Part shown: positions 17,991 through 25,504 of the stretch, in pieces
How the letters are laid out: the number at the start of each line of letters is the position of its first letter
How positions within the stretch are numbered: position 1 is the first letter of the stretch
Assembly: GCF_030317035.1 (NCBI RefSeq)
Contig: NZ_JASZYK010000019.1
Location: forward strand, 1 to 64,000
Source: Variovorax sp. J22G73
GTDB lineage: Bacteria; Pseudomonadota; Gammaproteobacteria; Burkholderiales; Burkholderiaceae_C
DNA: 64,000 nucleotides
Direction: 5' to 3'
Translations under genes and position numbers: made by a program
The notes under the pieces: model-generated
What the model was told of the DNA's origin: nothing
The model's input: the letters and a program-made list of their open reading frames with translations, nothing else
Database searches by the model: none

Positions 17991-19034
17991 GTGGACATCA
18001 CCCAATTGCTGGCGTTCAGCGTCAAGAACAAAGCCTCCGACCTGCACCTTTCCGCCGGTCTTCCGCCCATGATCCGCGTGAACGGCGACGTGCGCCGCAT
18101 CAACGTCGACGCGCTCGATCACAAGGGCGTGCACGCCATGGTGTACGACATCATGAGCGACACCCACCGCAAGCACTACGAAGAATTCCTGGAGGTCGAC
18201 TTCTCGTTCGAAATCGACGGCCTGGCGCGCTTTCGCGTCAACGCCTTCAACCAGGCGCGCGGCGCGGCCGCGGTGTTCCGGACCATTCCCTCGAAGATCC
18301 TCACGCTCGAGCAGCTGAACGCGCCGAAGATTTTCGGCGAACTCGCGCTCAAGCCGCGCGGCCTGGTGCTGGTGACGGGGCCCACGGGCTCGGGCAAGTC
18401 GACCACGCTGGCCGCGATGGTCAACTACCTCAACGAAAACGAATACGGCCACATCCTCACGGTCGAAGACCCGATCGAGTTCGTGCACGAGTCGAAGAAG
18501 TGCCTGATCAACCAGCGCGAAGTCGGGCCGATGACGCTGTCGTTTTCCAACGCGCTGCGCTCCGCCCTGCGCGAAGACCCGGACGCCATTCTTGTGGGCG
18601 AGCTGCGCGACCTCGAAACCATTCGCCTGGCCATGACCGCGGCCGAAACGGGCCACCTGGTGTTCGGCACGCTGCACACCTCGTCGGCCGCCAAGACCAT
18701 CGACCGGATCATCGACGTGTTCCCGGGCGAAGAAAAGGAAATGATCCGCGCGATGCTGTCGGAGTCGTTGCAGGCCGTGATCTCGCAGACGCTGTGCAAG
18801 ACCAAGGACGGCCAGGGCCGCGTGGCGGCGCACGAGATCATGCTGGGCACGCCGGCCATCCGCAACCTGATCCGCGAGGCCAAGGTGGCGCAGATGTACT
18901 CCACCATCCAGACCGGCCAGGGCCAGGGCATGCAGACGCTCGACCAGAACCTGACGGAACTGGTGCGCCGCAATACCATCTCGGCTGCCGAAGCGCGCGG
19001 CAAGGCAAAGATCCCAGAAAACTTCCCCGGCTGA
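17991..19034 (+). CDS. pilT: type IV pilus retraction ATPase PilT
   Basis: A 347-residue secretion-type ATPase. The GTG start at 17991 has GAGGAG just upstream and yields the typical MDITQLLAFSVKNKASDLHLSAG. Walker A is GPTGSGKST at 130-138; the Asp box and Walker B region reads DPIEFVHESKKCLINQREVG and LREDPDAILVGELRDLET. The His box TGHLVFGTLHT and the C-terminal AIRNLIREAKVAQMYS (the AIRNLIRE retraction motif) are intact. It powers pilus retraction for twitching motility, attachment and DNA uptake at the inner membrane. Confidence 0.96.
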   Translation: MDITQLLAFSVKNKASDLHLSAGLPPMIRVNGDVRRINVDALDHKGVHAMVYDIMSDTHRKHYEEFLEVDFSFEIDGLARFRVNAFNQARGAAAVFRTIPSKILTLEQLNAPKIFGELALKPRGLVLVTGPTGSGKSTTLAAMVNYLNENEYGHILTVEDPIEFVHESKKCLINQREVGPMTLSFSNALRSALREDPDAILVGELRDLETIRLAMTAAETGHLVFGTLHTSSAAKTIDRIIDVFPGEEKEMIRAMLSESLQAVISQTLCKTKDGQGRVAAHEIMLGTPAIRNLIREAKVAQMYSTIQTGQGQGMQTLDQNLTELVRRNTISAAEARGKAKIPENFPG

Positions 19035-19060
19035 CCCCAGCCCTCCGGAGCACCGACATC

Positions 19061-20197
19061 ATGGAACGCGATCAAGCCAGCCAGTTCATCAACGACCTGC
19101 TCAAGCTCATGGTGAGCCGCAACGGCAGCGACCTGTTCATCACCGCCGACTTTCCGCCCGCCATCAAGGTCGACGGCAAGGTCACCAAGGTGTCGCAGCA
19201 GGCGCTGGGCGCGCAGCACACGCTGGCGCTCACGCGCTCGATCATGAACGACCGCCAGACGGCCGAGTTCGAGCGCACCAAGGAGTGCAACTTCGCGATC
19301 TCGCCCACCGGCATCGGCCGCTTCCGCGTGAACGCCTTCGTGCAGCAGGGCAAGGTCGGCATGGTGCTGCGGACCATTCCCGCCAAGCTGCCGACCATCG
19401 ACGGCCTGGGCATGCCGCAGGTGCTGAAGGACGTGGCCATGACCAAGCGCGGCCTCACCATCATGGTGGGCGCCACGGGCTCGGGCAAGTCGACCACCCT
19501 GGCCGCCATGATCGACTGGCGCAACGAAAACTCCTTCGGCCACATCGTGACGGTGGAAGACCCGGTCGAGTTCGTGCACCCGCACAAGAACTGCGTGATC
19601 ACGCAGCGCGAGGTGGGCATCGACACCGACAGCTGGGAAGCGGCGCTGAAGAACACGCTGCGCCAAGCGCCCGACGTGATCCTGATGGGCGAAATTCGCG
19701 ACCGCGAGACCATGGAGCACGCCGTGGCCTTCGCCGAAACCGGCCACCTGTGCATGGCCACGCTGCACGCCAACAGCGCCAACCAGGCGCTGGACCGCAT
19801 CATCAATTTCTTTCCCGAAGAGCGCCGCGCGCAGCTGCTGATGGACCTGTCGCTGAACCTGCGTTCGCTGGTGTCGCAGCGGCTGGTGCCCACCGAAGAC
19901 GGCCTGGGCCGCGTGGCCGCGGTGGAGGTGCTGCTGAACACGCCGCTGATTTCCGACCTGATCTTCAAGGGCGAGGTGGGCGAGATCAAGGAAATCATGA
20001 AGAAGAGCCGCAACCTGGGCATGCAGACCTTCGACCAGGCGCTGTTCGACCTCTTCGAGAGCCACTCGATCACCTTCGAGGACGCCATCCGCAACGCCGA
20101 CTCGGCCAACGACCTGCGCCTGCAGATCAAGCTGAACAGCCAGCGCGCGCGCAGCAGCGACCTGTCGGCGGGCACGGAGCACTTCGCGATCGTCTGA
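19061..20197 (+). CDS. pilU: PilT-like accessory retraction ATPase PilU
   Basis: A 378-residue PilT paralogue, 26 bases behind pilT in the same operon. Walker A GATGSGKST is at 137-145, followed by DPVEFVHPHKNCVITQREVG, LRQAPDVILMGEIRDRETMEH and TGHLCMATLHANS. The C-terminus (GIDTDSWEAALKNTL; QARARSSDLSAGTEHFAIV-like end) is longer than in PilT. PilU helps PilT in forceful retraction. The gene is complete with no disrupted motif. Confidence 0.94.
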   Translation: MERDQASQFINDLLKLMVSRNGSDLFITADFPPAIKVDGKVTKVSQQALGAQHTLALTRSIMNDRQTAEFERTKECNFAISPTGIGRFRVNAFVQQGKVGMVLRTIPAKLPTIDGLGMPQVLKDVAMTKRGLTIMVGATGSGKSTTLAAMIDWRNENSFGHIVTVEDPVEFVHPHKNCVITQREVGIDTDSWEAALKNTLRQAPDVILMGEIRDRETMEHAVAFAETGHLCMATLHANSANQALDRIINFFPEERRAQLLMDLSLNLRSLVSQRLVPTEDGLGRVAAVEVLLNTPLISDLIFKGEVGEIKEIMKKSRNLGMQTFDQALFDLFESHSITFEDAIRNADSANDLRLQIKLNSQRARSSDLSAGTEHFAIV

Positions 20198-20221
20198 GCG
20201 CAAGCGCCGGACGAACCAGGC

Positions 20222-21778
20222 TCAATCGATCGTTCGCTGCCACGCGGCGAACACCCCGGCCACCAGCGCAATCACCGCCATCGCGGTGAAGCCGTCGAGC
20301 GAGGCCATGAAGGTGGCCTGCTGCTCCAGCGTGCGGTACAGCGTGCCCAGCGCCATGGCATGCGCCTCGCCCGCCGCGTGGCCCAAGGCGACAAACCCGT
20401 GCGTCAACGAGTCCAGCGCCTGCATGAAGCTGGCGTTGGCGGCGTTGGCCGACTCGCCCAGGCGCACCTCGTGCAGCGCCTGGCGGTGCTGCTGCAGCGC
20501 GATGACCGAAGACGTCGCGAACGAAATCGCCAGCTGCCGCACCAGGTTCTTCAGCCGGTAGCCGTGCGCGAACTCCTCCGCCGCGAAGGGCTTGAAGGTG
20601 AGGTTGGCCACCGGCAGCACCACGAACAGCATCAGCAGCCCGCGCAGCAGCAGCGCCGGCAGCAAGGCCTCGCGCCCGGCCTGCGGCGTGACCTGCGACA
20701 GCCACCACGCGGCCAGCGCCGCGATGCCGAAGCCGGTGACGATGAGCCACTTCTTGCGCGCCAGCCGCGCCGAATAGCGCAGGTAGACGAACACCAGCAG
20801 CCCGGTCGCCAGCGACACCACACCCGTGAAGTAGCCCGTGTTTCCCACGGTGAAGCCGAGCCCCCCTTCCATCAACCGCGGCAGCAGGTAGCTGAAGCCG
20901 GTCGACAGGTAGTAATAGACGACGTACAGCGCCAGCCCGACGCGAAACGACGCATTGCGAAACGCATGCAGCCGCACCAGCGGCGCCGGGTGGCGCCACT
21001 GCTGCCAGCCGAACCAGGCCAGCCCCGCCACGCCGGCGATGGTCAGGCCGATGAGCGCCGGCGAGCCCGTGAACAGCTCGAAGTGCGAGCGCGTCAGCAC
21101 CACCTGCAGCGCCGCCTGCGCGAGCGCGAACACCCCGTAGGCGATGTAGTGCGGCTCGGTGCGCTCGTGCACCGGCACGTCGCCGATGTCGGGCAGCGTC
21201 CACAGCACCAGCAGCCCGATGGCCACAGCGACCGGGGCGGTGCTGGCGAACAGCCAGCGCCAGTCGAAATTGGTCACCAGGAAGGCACCCGCGATGGGGG
21301 CCAGCGCGCCGCCGAAGACGATGAGCACCATGAACGCCTTCAGCGCCTTGGCGCGGCGCGCGGGCGGAATGCCGATCTGGATCAGGATGCGGCAGGCGCC
21401 CAGCATCGGGCCCACGAAGTAACCCTGCACGGCGCGCGCGGCGGTGAGCTGCATCGAACTGTCGCACAGCGCCGCGCCCACGCCGCCCGCGGCGAAGGCG
21501 AACATGCAGAGGGCCAGGTAGCGGCGGTAGCCCAGCCGCTCGATCCATGCGTGCTGGTGAAGAATGCCGAGCACCGCGCCCAGCGCGTAGGCACTCGAGG
21601 CCCACACCAGCTCGTCGGGCGAGGCGTTGACGCCGCCGGCGATGTAGCTGGCGAAGAACGCGAACAGCGCGTTGTCGAAGTAGTCGATGGCCGTGACCAG
21701 CCCGATGGCCCAGGGCAGCAGCGCCAGCGCGGCCGTGCCGCGCGAGGGCCAGGCCAGGGCCGGGGCTGGAGCGCTCAT
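20222..21778 (-). CDS. MFS multidrug transporter, 14-TM DHA2/EmrB-like
   Basis: A 518-residue inner-membrane protein with about 14 hydrophobic segments. It shows IERLGYRRYLALCMFAFAAGGVGAALC (motif A region) and RAVQGYFVGPMLGACRILIQIGIPPARRAKAL as in DHA2 exporters. FALAQAALQVVLTRSHFELFTGS and the large extracytoplasmic segment near the C-terminus fit EmrB-type pumps. Its ATG overlaps (ATGA) the stop of the last of three tiny repeat-encoded ORFs that join it to the merR gene upstream. Probably a drug or metabolite exporter controlled by that MerR protein; the substrate is unknown. Confidence 0.85.
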   Translation of the reverse strand: MSAPAPALAWPSRGTAALALLPWAIGLVTAIDYFDNALFAFFASYIAGGVNASPDELVWASSAYALGAVLGILHQHAWIERLGYRRYLALCMFAFAAGGVGAALCDSSMQLTAARAVQGYFVGPMLGACRILIQIGIPPARRAKALKAFMVLIVFGGALAPIAGAFLVTNFDWRWLFASTAPVAVAIGLLVLWTLPDIGDVPVHERTEPHYIAYGVFALAQAALQVVLTRSHFELFTGSPALIGLTIAGVAGLAWFGWQQWRHPAPLVRLHAFRNASFRVGLALYVVYYYLSTGFSYLLPRLMEGGLGFTVGNTGYFTGVVSLATGLLVFVYLRYSARLARKKWLIVTGFGIAALAAWWLSQVTPQAGREALLPALLLRGLLMLFVVLPVANLTFKPFAAEEFAHGYRLKNLVRQLAISFATSSVIALQQHRQALHEVRLGESANAANASFMQALDSLTHGFVALGHAAGEAHAMALGTLYRTLEQQATFMASLDGFTAMAVIALVAGVFAAWQRTID

Positions 21779-21840
21779 TCCAAAGCCTCCGTGCTGCGCA
21801 CTGCGGCGCGAGCGCCTTCGGGCGGCCGTGCTGCGCTCAT
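21775..21840 (-). CDS. repeat-encoded mini-ORF 3 (21 codons), coupled to the MFS gene
   Basis: It begins MSAARPPEGARAAV and ends EALE before a TGA that overlaps the MFS start codon as ATGA. Compared with mini-ORF 1 it has one synonymous change (GCC to GCA) and one Phe-to-Leu change. GGAGG lies seven bases before the MFS start, inside this ORF. Whether the peptide itself has a function is unknown; its placement suggests a leader that feeds ribosomes to the transporter gene. Confidence 0.4.
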   Translation of the reverse strand: MSAARPPEGARAAVRSTEALE

Positions 21841-21902
21841 TCGAAAGCCTCCGTGCTGCGCACTGCGGCGCGAGCGCCTTCGGGCGGCCATGCGGCGCTC
21901 AT
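21837..21902 (-). CDS. repeat-encoded mini-ORF 2 (21 codons)
   Basis: The middle member of the array. It begins MSAAWPPEGARAAV (Arg5 to Trp relative to mini-ORF 1) and ends EAFE. Its start overlaps the stop of mini-ORF 1 and its stop overlaps the start of mini-ORF 3, both as ATGA. It is preceded by GGAGG at good spacing. Confidence 0.4.
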   Translation of the reverse strand: MSAAWPPEGARAAVRSTEAFE

Positions 21903-21964
21903 TCGAAAGCCTCCGTGCTGCGCACTGCGGCGCGAGCGCCTTCGGGCGGCCGTGCGGCGCTCAT
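21899..21964 (-). CDS. repeat-encoded mini-ORF 1 (21 codons), coupled to merR
   Basis: It begins MSAARPPEGARAAV and ends EAFE. Its ATG overlaps the merR TGA as ATGA, with AGGAGAGG eight bases upstream inside merR. It ends in an ATGA overlap with mini-ORF 2. Nothing about its composition suggests a membrane or signal peptide. Confidence 0.4.
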   Translation of the reverse strand: MSAARPPEGARAAVRSTEAFE

Positions 21965-22470
21965 GGCGCCGGCCTCTCCTTGCGGCGCTGCTCCAGTGCC
22001 TCCTCCACCGGCTCGCCGGCCAGCCGGCGCTCCACGTAGTCGAGGTCGCGCCGCAGCTGCGCCTGCAGCAAAGCGGCCTCCTTGAGCTCGCGGCGGACCT
22101 GGGCCACGCGCGTGTCCAGCGTGCCCAGCTGCTCGGTGAGCGTCTCGCGCAGCGCCTTGAGCGAAGCGTTCGACAGCCGCGGCCGGCCGCCTTCAGTTGG
22201 CGCCTCCACCGGCTGCTGCAGCATGGCGGTGATGACCGGCAGCGAGAAGCCCAGCGAGCGCATGCGCAGCACGCGCGCCAGCCTGTCGAGGTCGGCCTGC
22301 TCGTACAGGCGGTAGCCGCCCTCGCTGCGCACAGGCACCACGATGCCGAGCTCCTCGTAGTACTTGAGGGTGCGCGGGGTGACGTCGAGCCGGGCCGCGG
22401 CGTCGCGCACGGTCAGCGCCGTGGCGGGCAAAGACGCAGTCGGTGAAGGGGCGGCAGGCAAGGCGGTCAT
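21961..22470 (-). CDS. MerR family transcriptional regulator
   Basis: A 169-residue regulator with MerR helix-turn-helix and wing (LTVRDAAARLDVTPRTLKYYEELGIVVPVRSEGGYRLYEQADLDRLARVLRMRSLGFSLPVI) and a long C-terminal coiled coil (LKALRETLTEQLGTLDTRVAQVRRELKEAALLQAQLRRDLDYVERRL). There is no cysteine ligand set, so it is not a metal sensor of the MerR/CueR type; drug- or metabolite-sensing is more likely. It is transcribed with the MFS exporter through the coupled mini-ORF array, and a near-perfect dyad lies 20-43 bases upstream of its start. Confidence 0.88.
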   Translation of the reverse strand: MTALPAAPSPTASLPATALTVRDAAARLDVTPRTLKYYEELGIVVPVRSEGGYRLYEQADLDRLARVLRMRSLGFSLPVITAMLQQPVEAPTEGGRPRLSNASLKALRETLTEQLGTLDTRVAQVRRELKEAALLQAQLRRDLDYVERRLAGEPVEEALEQRRKERPAP

Positions 22471-22489
22471 GACGCGCCCATCTTAGCCA

Positions 22490-22513
22490 AACCTGCACGT
22501 TCACGTACAGGTT
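22490..22513. promoter_or_regulatory. MerR-type operator dyad
   Basis: A 24-bp dyad beginning AACCTG and ending CAGGTT matches its own reverse complement at 20 of 24 positions. It sits between merR (start 22470, minus) and the divergent dehydrogenase gene (start 22559, plus). A TAAGAT hexamer just downstream on the minus strand (22479-22484) could be the merR -10, which would put the dyad in the spacer, as MerR-family regulators require. Confidence 0.65.
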
Positions 22514-22558
22514 GGGGCGTATCGCACCTGCCGCGGAATGGCTTTAAGCTGTCGCCCC

Positions 22559-23467
22559 ATGAGCAGCATCAACCCCCGCACCTACGAATCCGCCCCCGCA
22601 CAGACCGTCGCCTTTCTCGGCCTCGGCGTCATGGGCGGCCCCATGGCCGGCCACCTGGCCAAGGCCGGCCACACCGTCACGGTCTACAACCGCACGCCCG
22701 CCAAGTCGCAGGCGTGGGTCGACGAATTCGGCGCGCCCGGGCGCCACGCGCCCACCCCGCGCGAGGCTGCCGCCGGCGCCGACATCGTGTTCTGCTGCGT
22801 CGGCAACGACGACGACCTGCGCTCGGTGGTGCTGGGCGACGACGGCGCCTTCGCCGGCATGAAGAAGGGCGCGACCTTTGTCGACCACACCACCGCCTCG
22901 GCCGACGTGGCGCGCGAACTGGCCAAGGCGGCACAGGCGCTGGGCCTGCACTTCATCGACGCGCCCGTCTCGGGCGGCCAGGCCGGCGCGCAGAACGGCG
23001 CGCTCACCGTCATGTGCGGCGGCGACGCGGCCGTGTTCGAGCGCATCAAGCCGGTGGCCATGGCGTTTTCGCGCGCGGTCACGCTGCTGGGCGAAAGCGG
23101 CGCCGGCCAACTCGCGAAGATGGTCAACCAGATCGCCATCGCAGGGCTGGTGCAGGGCCTGTCGGAAGCCATCGCCTTCGGCCAGCGCGCCGGGCTCGAC
23201 ATGGAAGCCGTGCTGGGCGTCATCAGCAAGGGCGCGGCCCAGAGCTGGCAGATGGAAAACCGCGGCAAGACCATGATCGCCGGCAAGTTCGACTACGGCT
23301 TTGCCGTCGACTGGATGCGCAAGGACCTTGGCCTGGTGCTCGACGAGGCCAAGCGCAACGGCGCGCGCGTGCCGGTGACGGCGCTGGTCGACCAGTTCTA
23401 TGCCGACGTGCAGCAGGCCGGCGGCCGGCGCTGGGACACGTCCAGCCTCATCATCCGACTGAAATGA
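22559..23467 (+). CDS. NAD(P)-dependent beta-hydroxyacid dehydrogenase (HIBADH/tartronate semialdehyde reductase family)
   Basis: A 302-residue Rossmann enzyme. The start region reads VAFLGLGVMGGPMAGHLAKAGHTVTVYNRT (GxGxxG plus an Asn-Arg that suggests NADP). FIDAPVSGGQAGAQNGALTVMCGG, GAGQLAKMVNQIAIAG (catalytic Lys) and KDLGLVLDEAKRNGARVPVTALVDQFY are family signatures. It oxidises 3-hydroxyisobutyrate or reduces glyoxylate or tartronate semialdehyde; which one is not clear. ATG 22559 is preferred over the upstream in-frame 22538. A strong terminator follows. Confidence 0.85.
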   Translation: MSSINPRTYESAPAQTVAFLGLGVMGGPMAGHLAKAGHTVTVYNRTPAKSQAWVDEFGAPGRHAPTPREAAAGADIVFCCVGNDDDLRSVVLGDDGAFAGMKKGATFVDHTTASADVARELAKAAQALGLHFIDAPVSGGQAGAQNGALTVMCGGDAAVFERIKPVAMAFSRAVTLLGESGAGQLAKMVNQIAIAGLVQGLSEAIAFGQRAGLDMEAVLGVISKGAAQSWQMENRGKTMIAGKFDYGFAVDWMRKDLGLVLDEAKRNGARVPVTALVDQFYADVQQAGGRRWDTSSLIIRLK

Positions 23468-23493
23468 AAAAAGCCCGCGACAGCGGGCTTTTC
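23464..23493. terminator. bidirectional rho-independent terminator
   Basis: An 8-bp stem AAGCCCGC (23471-23478) and GCGGGCTT (23483-23490) with a GACA loop is flanked by six A on the left and TTCT on the right. It separates the convergent dehydrogenase gene (plus) and BON lipoprotein gene (minus) and can act for both. Confidence 0.85.
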
Positions 23494-23513
23494 TCATTCA
23501 GCGCTTTTTTTGC

Positions 23514-24305
23514 TCAGCGGATCGGCGAAGTCGTCGCGCCGCTCGCGGGCAGCGGCTCCATCGGCGGGAGCGGCACGCGCGAAGACGACGAAGGCGCGGA
23601 AGGCGTCGAGGGCGACGCCGAGGTCACCGGCGCCGGGCCCTGCCCACCGCGCTGCGCCGCCGCCTGGTTGGCGGCCTGCGCCGCGGCCAGGTCGGCCTCC
23701 GACACGATCTCGACCACGCGCACCACCTTCAGCACGCCGGTCACGCCGCGCGTGATCTCGGTGGCGCGATCGGTCTCGCGCCGCGTGGCGATGCCCATGA
23801 GGTACACCGTGCCGCGCTCGGTCACCACCTTGAAGGAGTTGGCGAAGATGTCCTTCGCGTCGAGCAGCGAGGCCTTCACCTTGCCGGTGACGTAGAGGTC
23901 GTTCGAGCGGTCCTGGAAGGTGCTCGACGAACCGACGGTCAGCTCGTTGACCACCGAGCGCACATTCACGATGCGGCCCACTTCTTCTTCCACGCGGCGG
24001 CGGTCGGCGTCGCTGCCCACGGCACCGGTCAGCAGCACCTGGCGGTTGTAGCTGGTGACGCTCACGTACATGTTGTCGTTGGCGATGTCGCGCACGCGGG
24101 CGGCGGCGCGCAGCTCGATGCCCTGGTCGTCCAGCTGGGCGCCCGAGCTGCGGCGGTCGGTGGCCACCATGCCCACGCCCACCACCGCGGCGCCACCCAC
24201 GACGAGCGGCACGCAGGCGGTCAGGCCGCCCACCAATGCGGCGCCCAGGGTGAGGGCAAGGGCAAGGCGCTGGGTCGACGTCTTCGTCACGGTCGTGAAG
24301 GTCAT
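23514..24305 (-). CDS. BON-domain lipoprotein (DolP/YraP-like)
   Basis: A 263-residue lipoprotein: lipobox LTAC with Cys31, then a hydrophobic VPLVVGGAAVVGVGMVATDRRSSGAQLDDQGIELRA stretch, and two BON domains (about 60-135 and 140-205; VTSYNRQVLLTGAVGSDADRRRVEEEVGRI and VVTERGTVYLMGIATRRETDRATEITRGV). In E. coli, DolP maintains outer-membrane integrity at the division site. A Ser/Pro/Ala-rich C-terminal tail of about 50 residues is longer than in E. coli. Its ATG overlaps the stop of the SIS-domain gene, as part of the conserved yraN-diaA-dolP order. Confidence 0.88.
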   Translation of the reverse strand: MTFTTVTKTSTQRLALALTLGAALVGGLTACVPLVVGGAAVVGVGMVATDRRSSGAQLDDQGIELRAAARVRDIANDNMYVSVTSYNRQVLLTGAVGSDADRRRVEEEVGRIVNVRSVVNELTVGSSSTFQDRSNDLYVTGKVKASLLDAKDIFANSFKVVTERGTVYLMGIATRRETDRATEITRGVTGVLKVVRVVEIVSEADLAAAQAANQAAAQRGGQGPAPVTSASPSTPSAPSSSSRVPLPPMEPLPASGATTSPIR

Positions 24306-24946
24306 GAGGAAACTTCCTGTTCTCCGAGTAACTGGGCATCCACGCCGTCGCACAGGCAGTGCAGCGCGAGCTGGTGGATTTCGTGAATGCGCGCCGCACG
24401 CTCGTGCGGCACGCTGATCTGCACGTCGGTCTCGCGCAGCGCGCGGCCGATGGCGCCGCCGGAGCCGCTGCTGCCCGCGCCCGGCGCCGAAGGCGGCCCC
24501 GACACGGCATTGCCGAGCAGCGCCACAACCGTCATGTCGCGTTCGTGCGCGGCCGTGACCGCGGCCAGCACCGCCGCCGACTGCCCGCTGGCGCTGAGCG
24601 CCAGCAACACGTCGCCGGCCTGGCCGAGCGCGCGCACCTGGCGCGCGAAGCGGTCCGCATCCATGGCGCCGGCGGTGTCGGCCTCGGGATCGGTGGTGTC
24701 GCCCGGCAGCGCGATGGCGCCGAGCTCGGGCCGCTCGCGTTCGAAGCGGCCCACGAACTGCGCGGCAAACTGCGCCGCCAGCAGGCCCGACACGCCGGAG
24801 CCGCAGGCCAGCACCTTGCCGCCGCTGGTCACGCAGGCCAGGATGGCCTGCATCGCTTGAGAGATGGGTTTGCTGAGGACCGGTCCGGTCTGGTATTTGA
24901 GGTCGGCACTGTCGATGAAGTGCTGCTGAATCCGTTGCTCGAGCAT
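24302..24946 (-). CDS. diaA: SIS-domain protein, DiaA/GmhA-like
   Basis: A 214-residue protein with one SIS fold: MLEQRIQQHFIDSADLKYQ, SGGKVLACGSGVSGLLAAQFAAQFVGRFERERP, then GDVLLALSASGQSAAVLAAVTAAHERDMTVVAL and RAARIHEIHQLALHCLCDGVD. GmhA isomerases and DiaA are close relatives. Gene order between yraN and the BON lipoprotein is that of E. coli diaA, a DnaA-binding stimulator of replication initiation, so I favour DiaA. ATG 24946 is used; the in-frame 24979 start adds unrelated residues. A Gly/Ser/Pro-rich insertion (PPSAPGAGSSGSGG) interrupts the fold at about residue 150. Confidence 0.8.
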   Translation of the reverse strand: MLEQRIQQHFIDSADLKYQTGPVLSKPISQAMQAILACVTSGGKVLACGSGVSGLLAAQFAAQFVGRFERERPELGAIALPGDTTDPEADTAGAMDADRFARQVRALGQAGDVLLALSASGQSAAVLAAVTAAHERDMTVVALLGNAVSGPPSAPGAGSSGSGGAIGRALRETDVQISVPHERAARIHEIHQLALHCLCDGVDAQLLGEQEVSS

Positions 24947-25033
24947 GAGGCGGGATGATAACTGGGGGTTGTGAAACAAGACGTGTGAGTTGTGGAGCCT
25001 TCAGGAGGGCTTCAGTTCCCCACATGGGGCACT

Positions 25034-25429
25034 TCAGCGGGCGTCGAAGGCGCCTTGAAGCCAGGTGATTTTCTCCTCGACCAGCACCACGTCGAAACGG
25101 CATGGCGGCACCGTGCGCAGCCCGTTCAGGAAATGCTGCGCGGCGAACACGATGCGCCGCTGCTTCACGCCGGTGATGCTGCCGCCCGCGCCGCCGTGCG
25201 TACCGGTGCTGCGCTGTCGCACTTCCACGAACACGAGCGTGGCCTCGGGCGGGCGGCGCGCGTCGCGCATGATCAGGTCGATCTCGCCGCCGCCGCGCCC
25301 GGGCGTCCGATAATTGCGCGCGACCAGCGTCAGGCCGGCGTCCTGCAGGTGGTCGAGCGCGGCGTCTTCCGCCGCGTCGCCGCGATGCTTCGTGGTCTTG
25401 CTGTTGTTGTTGTTGGTGGTGGTCTTCAT
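25034..25429 (-). CDS. yraN: YraN/UPF0102 family nuclease-fold protein
   Basis: A 131-residue protein with the UPF0102 core: GDAAEDAALDHLQDAGLTLVARNYRTPGRGGGEIDLIMRD, then LVFVEVRQRSTGTHGGAGGSITGVKQRRIVFAAQHFL. The D...ExVR arrangement is that of restriction-endonuclease-like folds. Function is unproven; a Holliday-junction or DNA-processing role has been suggested for the family. The N-terminus MKTTTNNNNSKTTKHR comes from a GTT/GGT microsatellite in the DNA. It is divergent from rsmI and precedes diaA. Confidence 0.88.
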   Translation of the reverse strand: MKTTTNNNNSKTTKHRGDAAEDAALDHLQDAGLTLVARNYRTPGRGGGEIDLIMRDARRPPEATLVFVEVRQRSTGTHGGAGGSITGVKQRRIVFAAQHFLNGLRTVPPCRFDVVLVEEKITWLQGAFDAR

Positions 25430-25504
25430 GGCTCCCTGCCCTGCGATCTTCTTTTTCGCGCTTTTCTTTTTCGTTCTTTTCTTTTTGGCTCTCGGAGAAA
25501 CCTC
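25430..25504. other. pyrimidine-rich divergent promoter region of yraN and rsmI
   Basis: The 75-base gap contains four to five imperfect copies of a CTTTTCTTTTTCG-like unit (25445-25495), following a GTT/GGT microsatellite within the yraN start. It should hold both promoters. Length variation here would shift promoter spacing, but no function is shown. Confidence 0.5.

Larger units (their letters stand above)
21771..21964. repeat. 62-bp tandem array (three units plus 8 bp) between merR and MFS genes
   Basis: Three near-identical 62-bp units start at 21771, 21833 and 21895, and an 8-bp partial unit ends at 21964. The array fills exactly the space between the merR stop and the MFS start. On the minus strand every unit begins with ATGAGCGC, carries a 21-codon ORF, a GGAGG 7 bases before the next ATG, and a TGA overlapping that ATG. 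The units differ by a few substitutions and no indels. The same GCGCTCAT octamer stands at both ends, as expected if the array grew from one ancestral ATGA junction. Confidence 0.95.

Noticed and set aside
21771-21964. CRISPR array
   Set aside because: The 62-bp units are contiguous without unique spacers and no cas gene is near.
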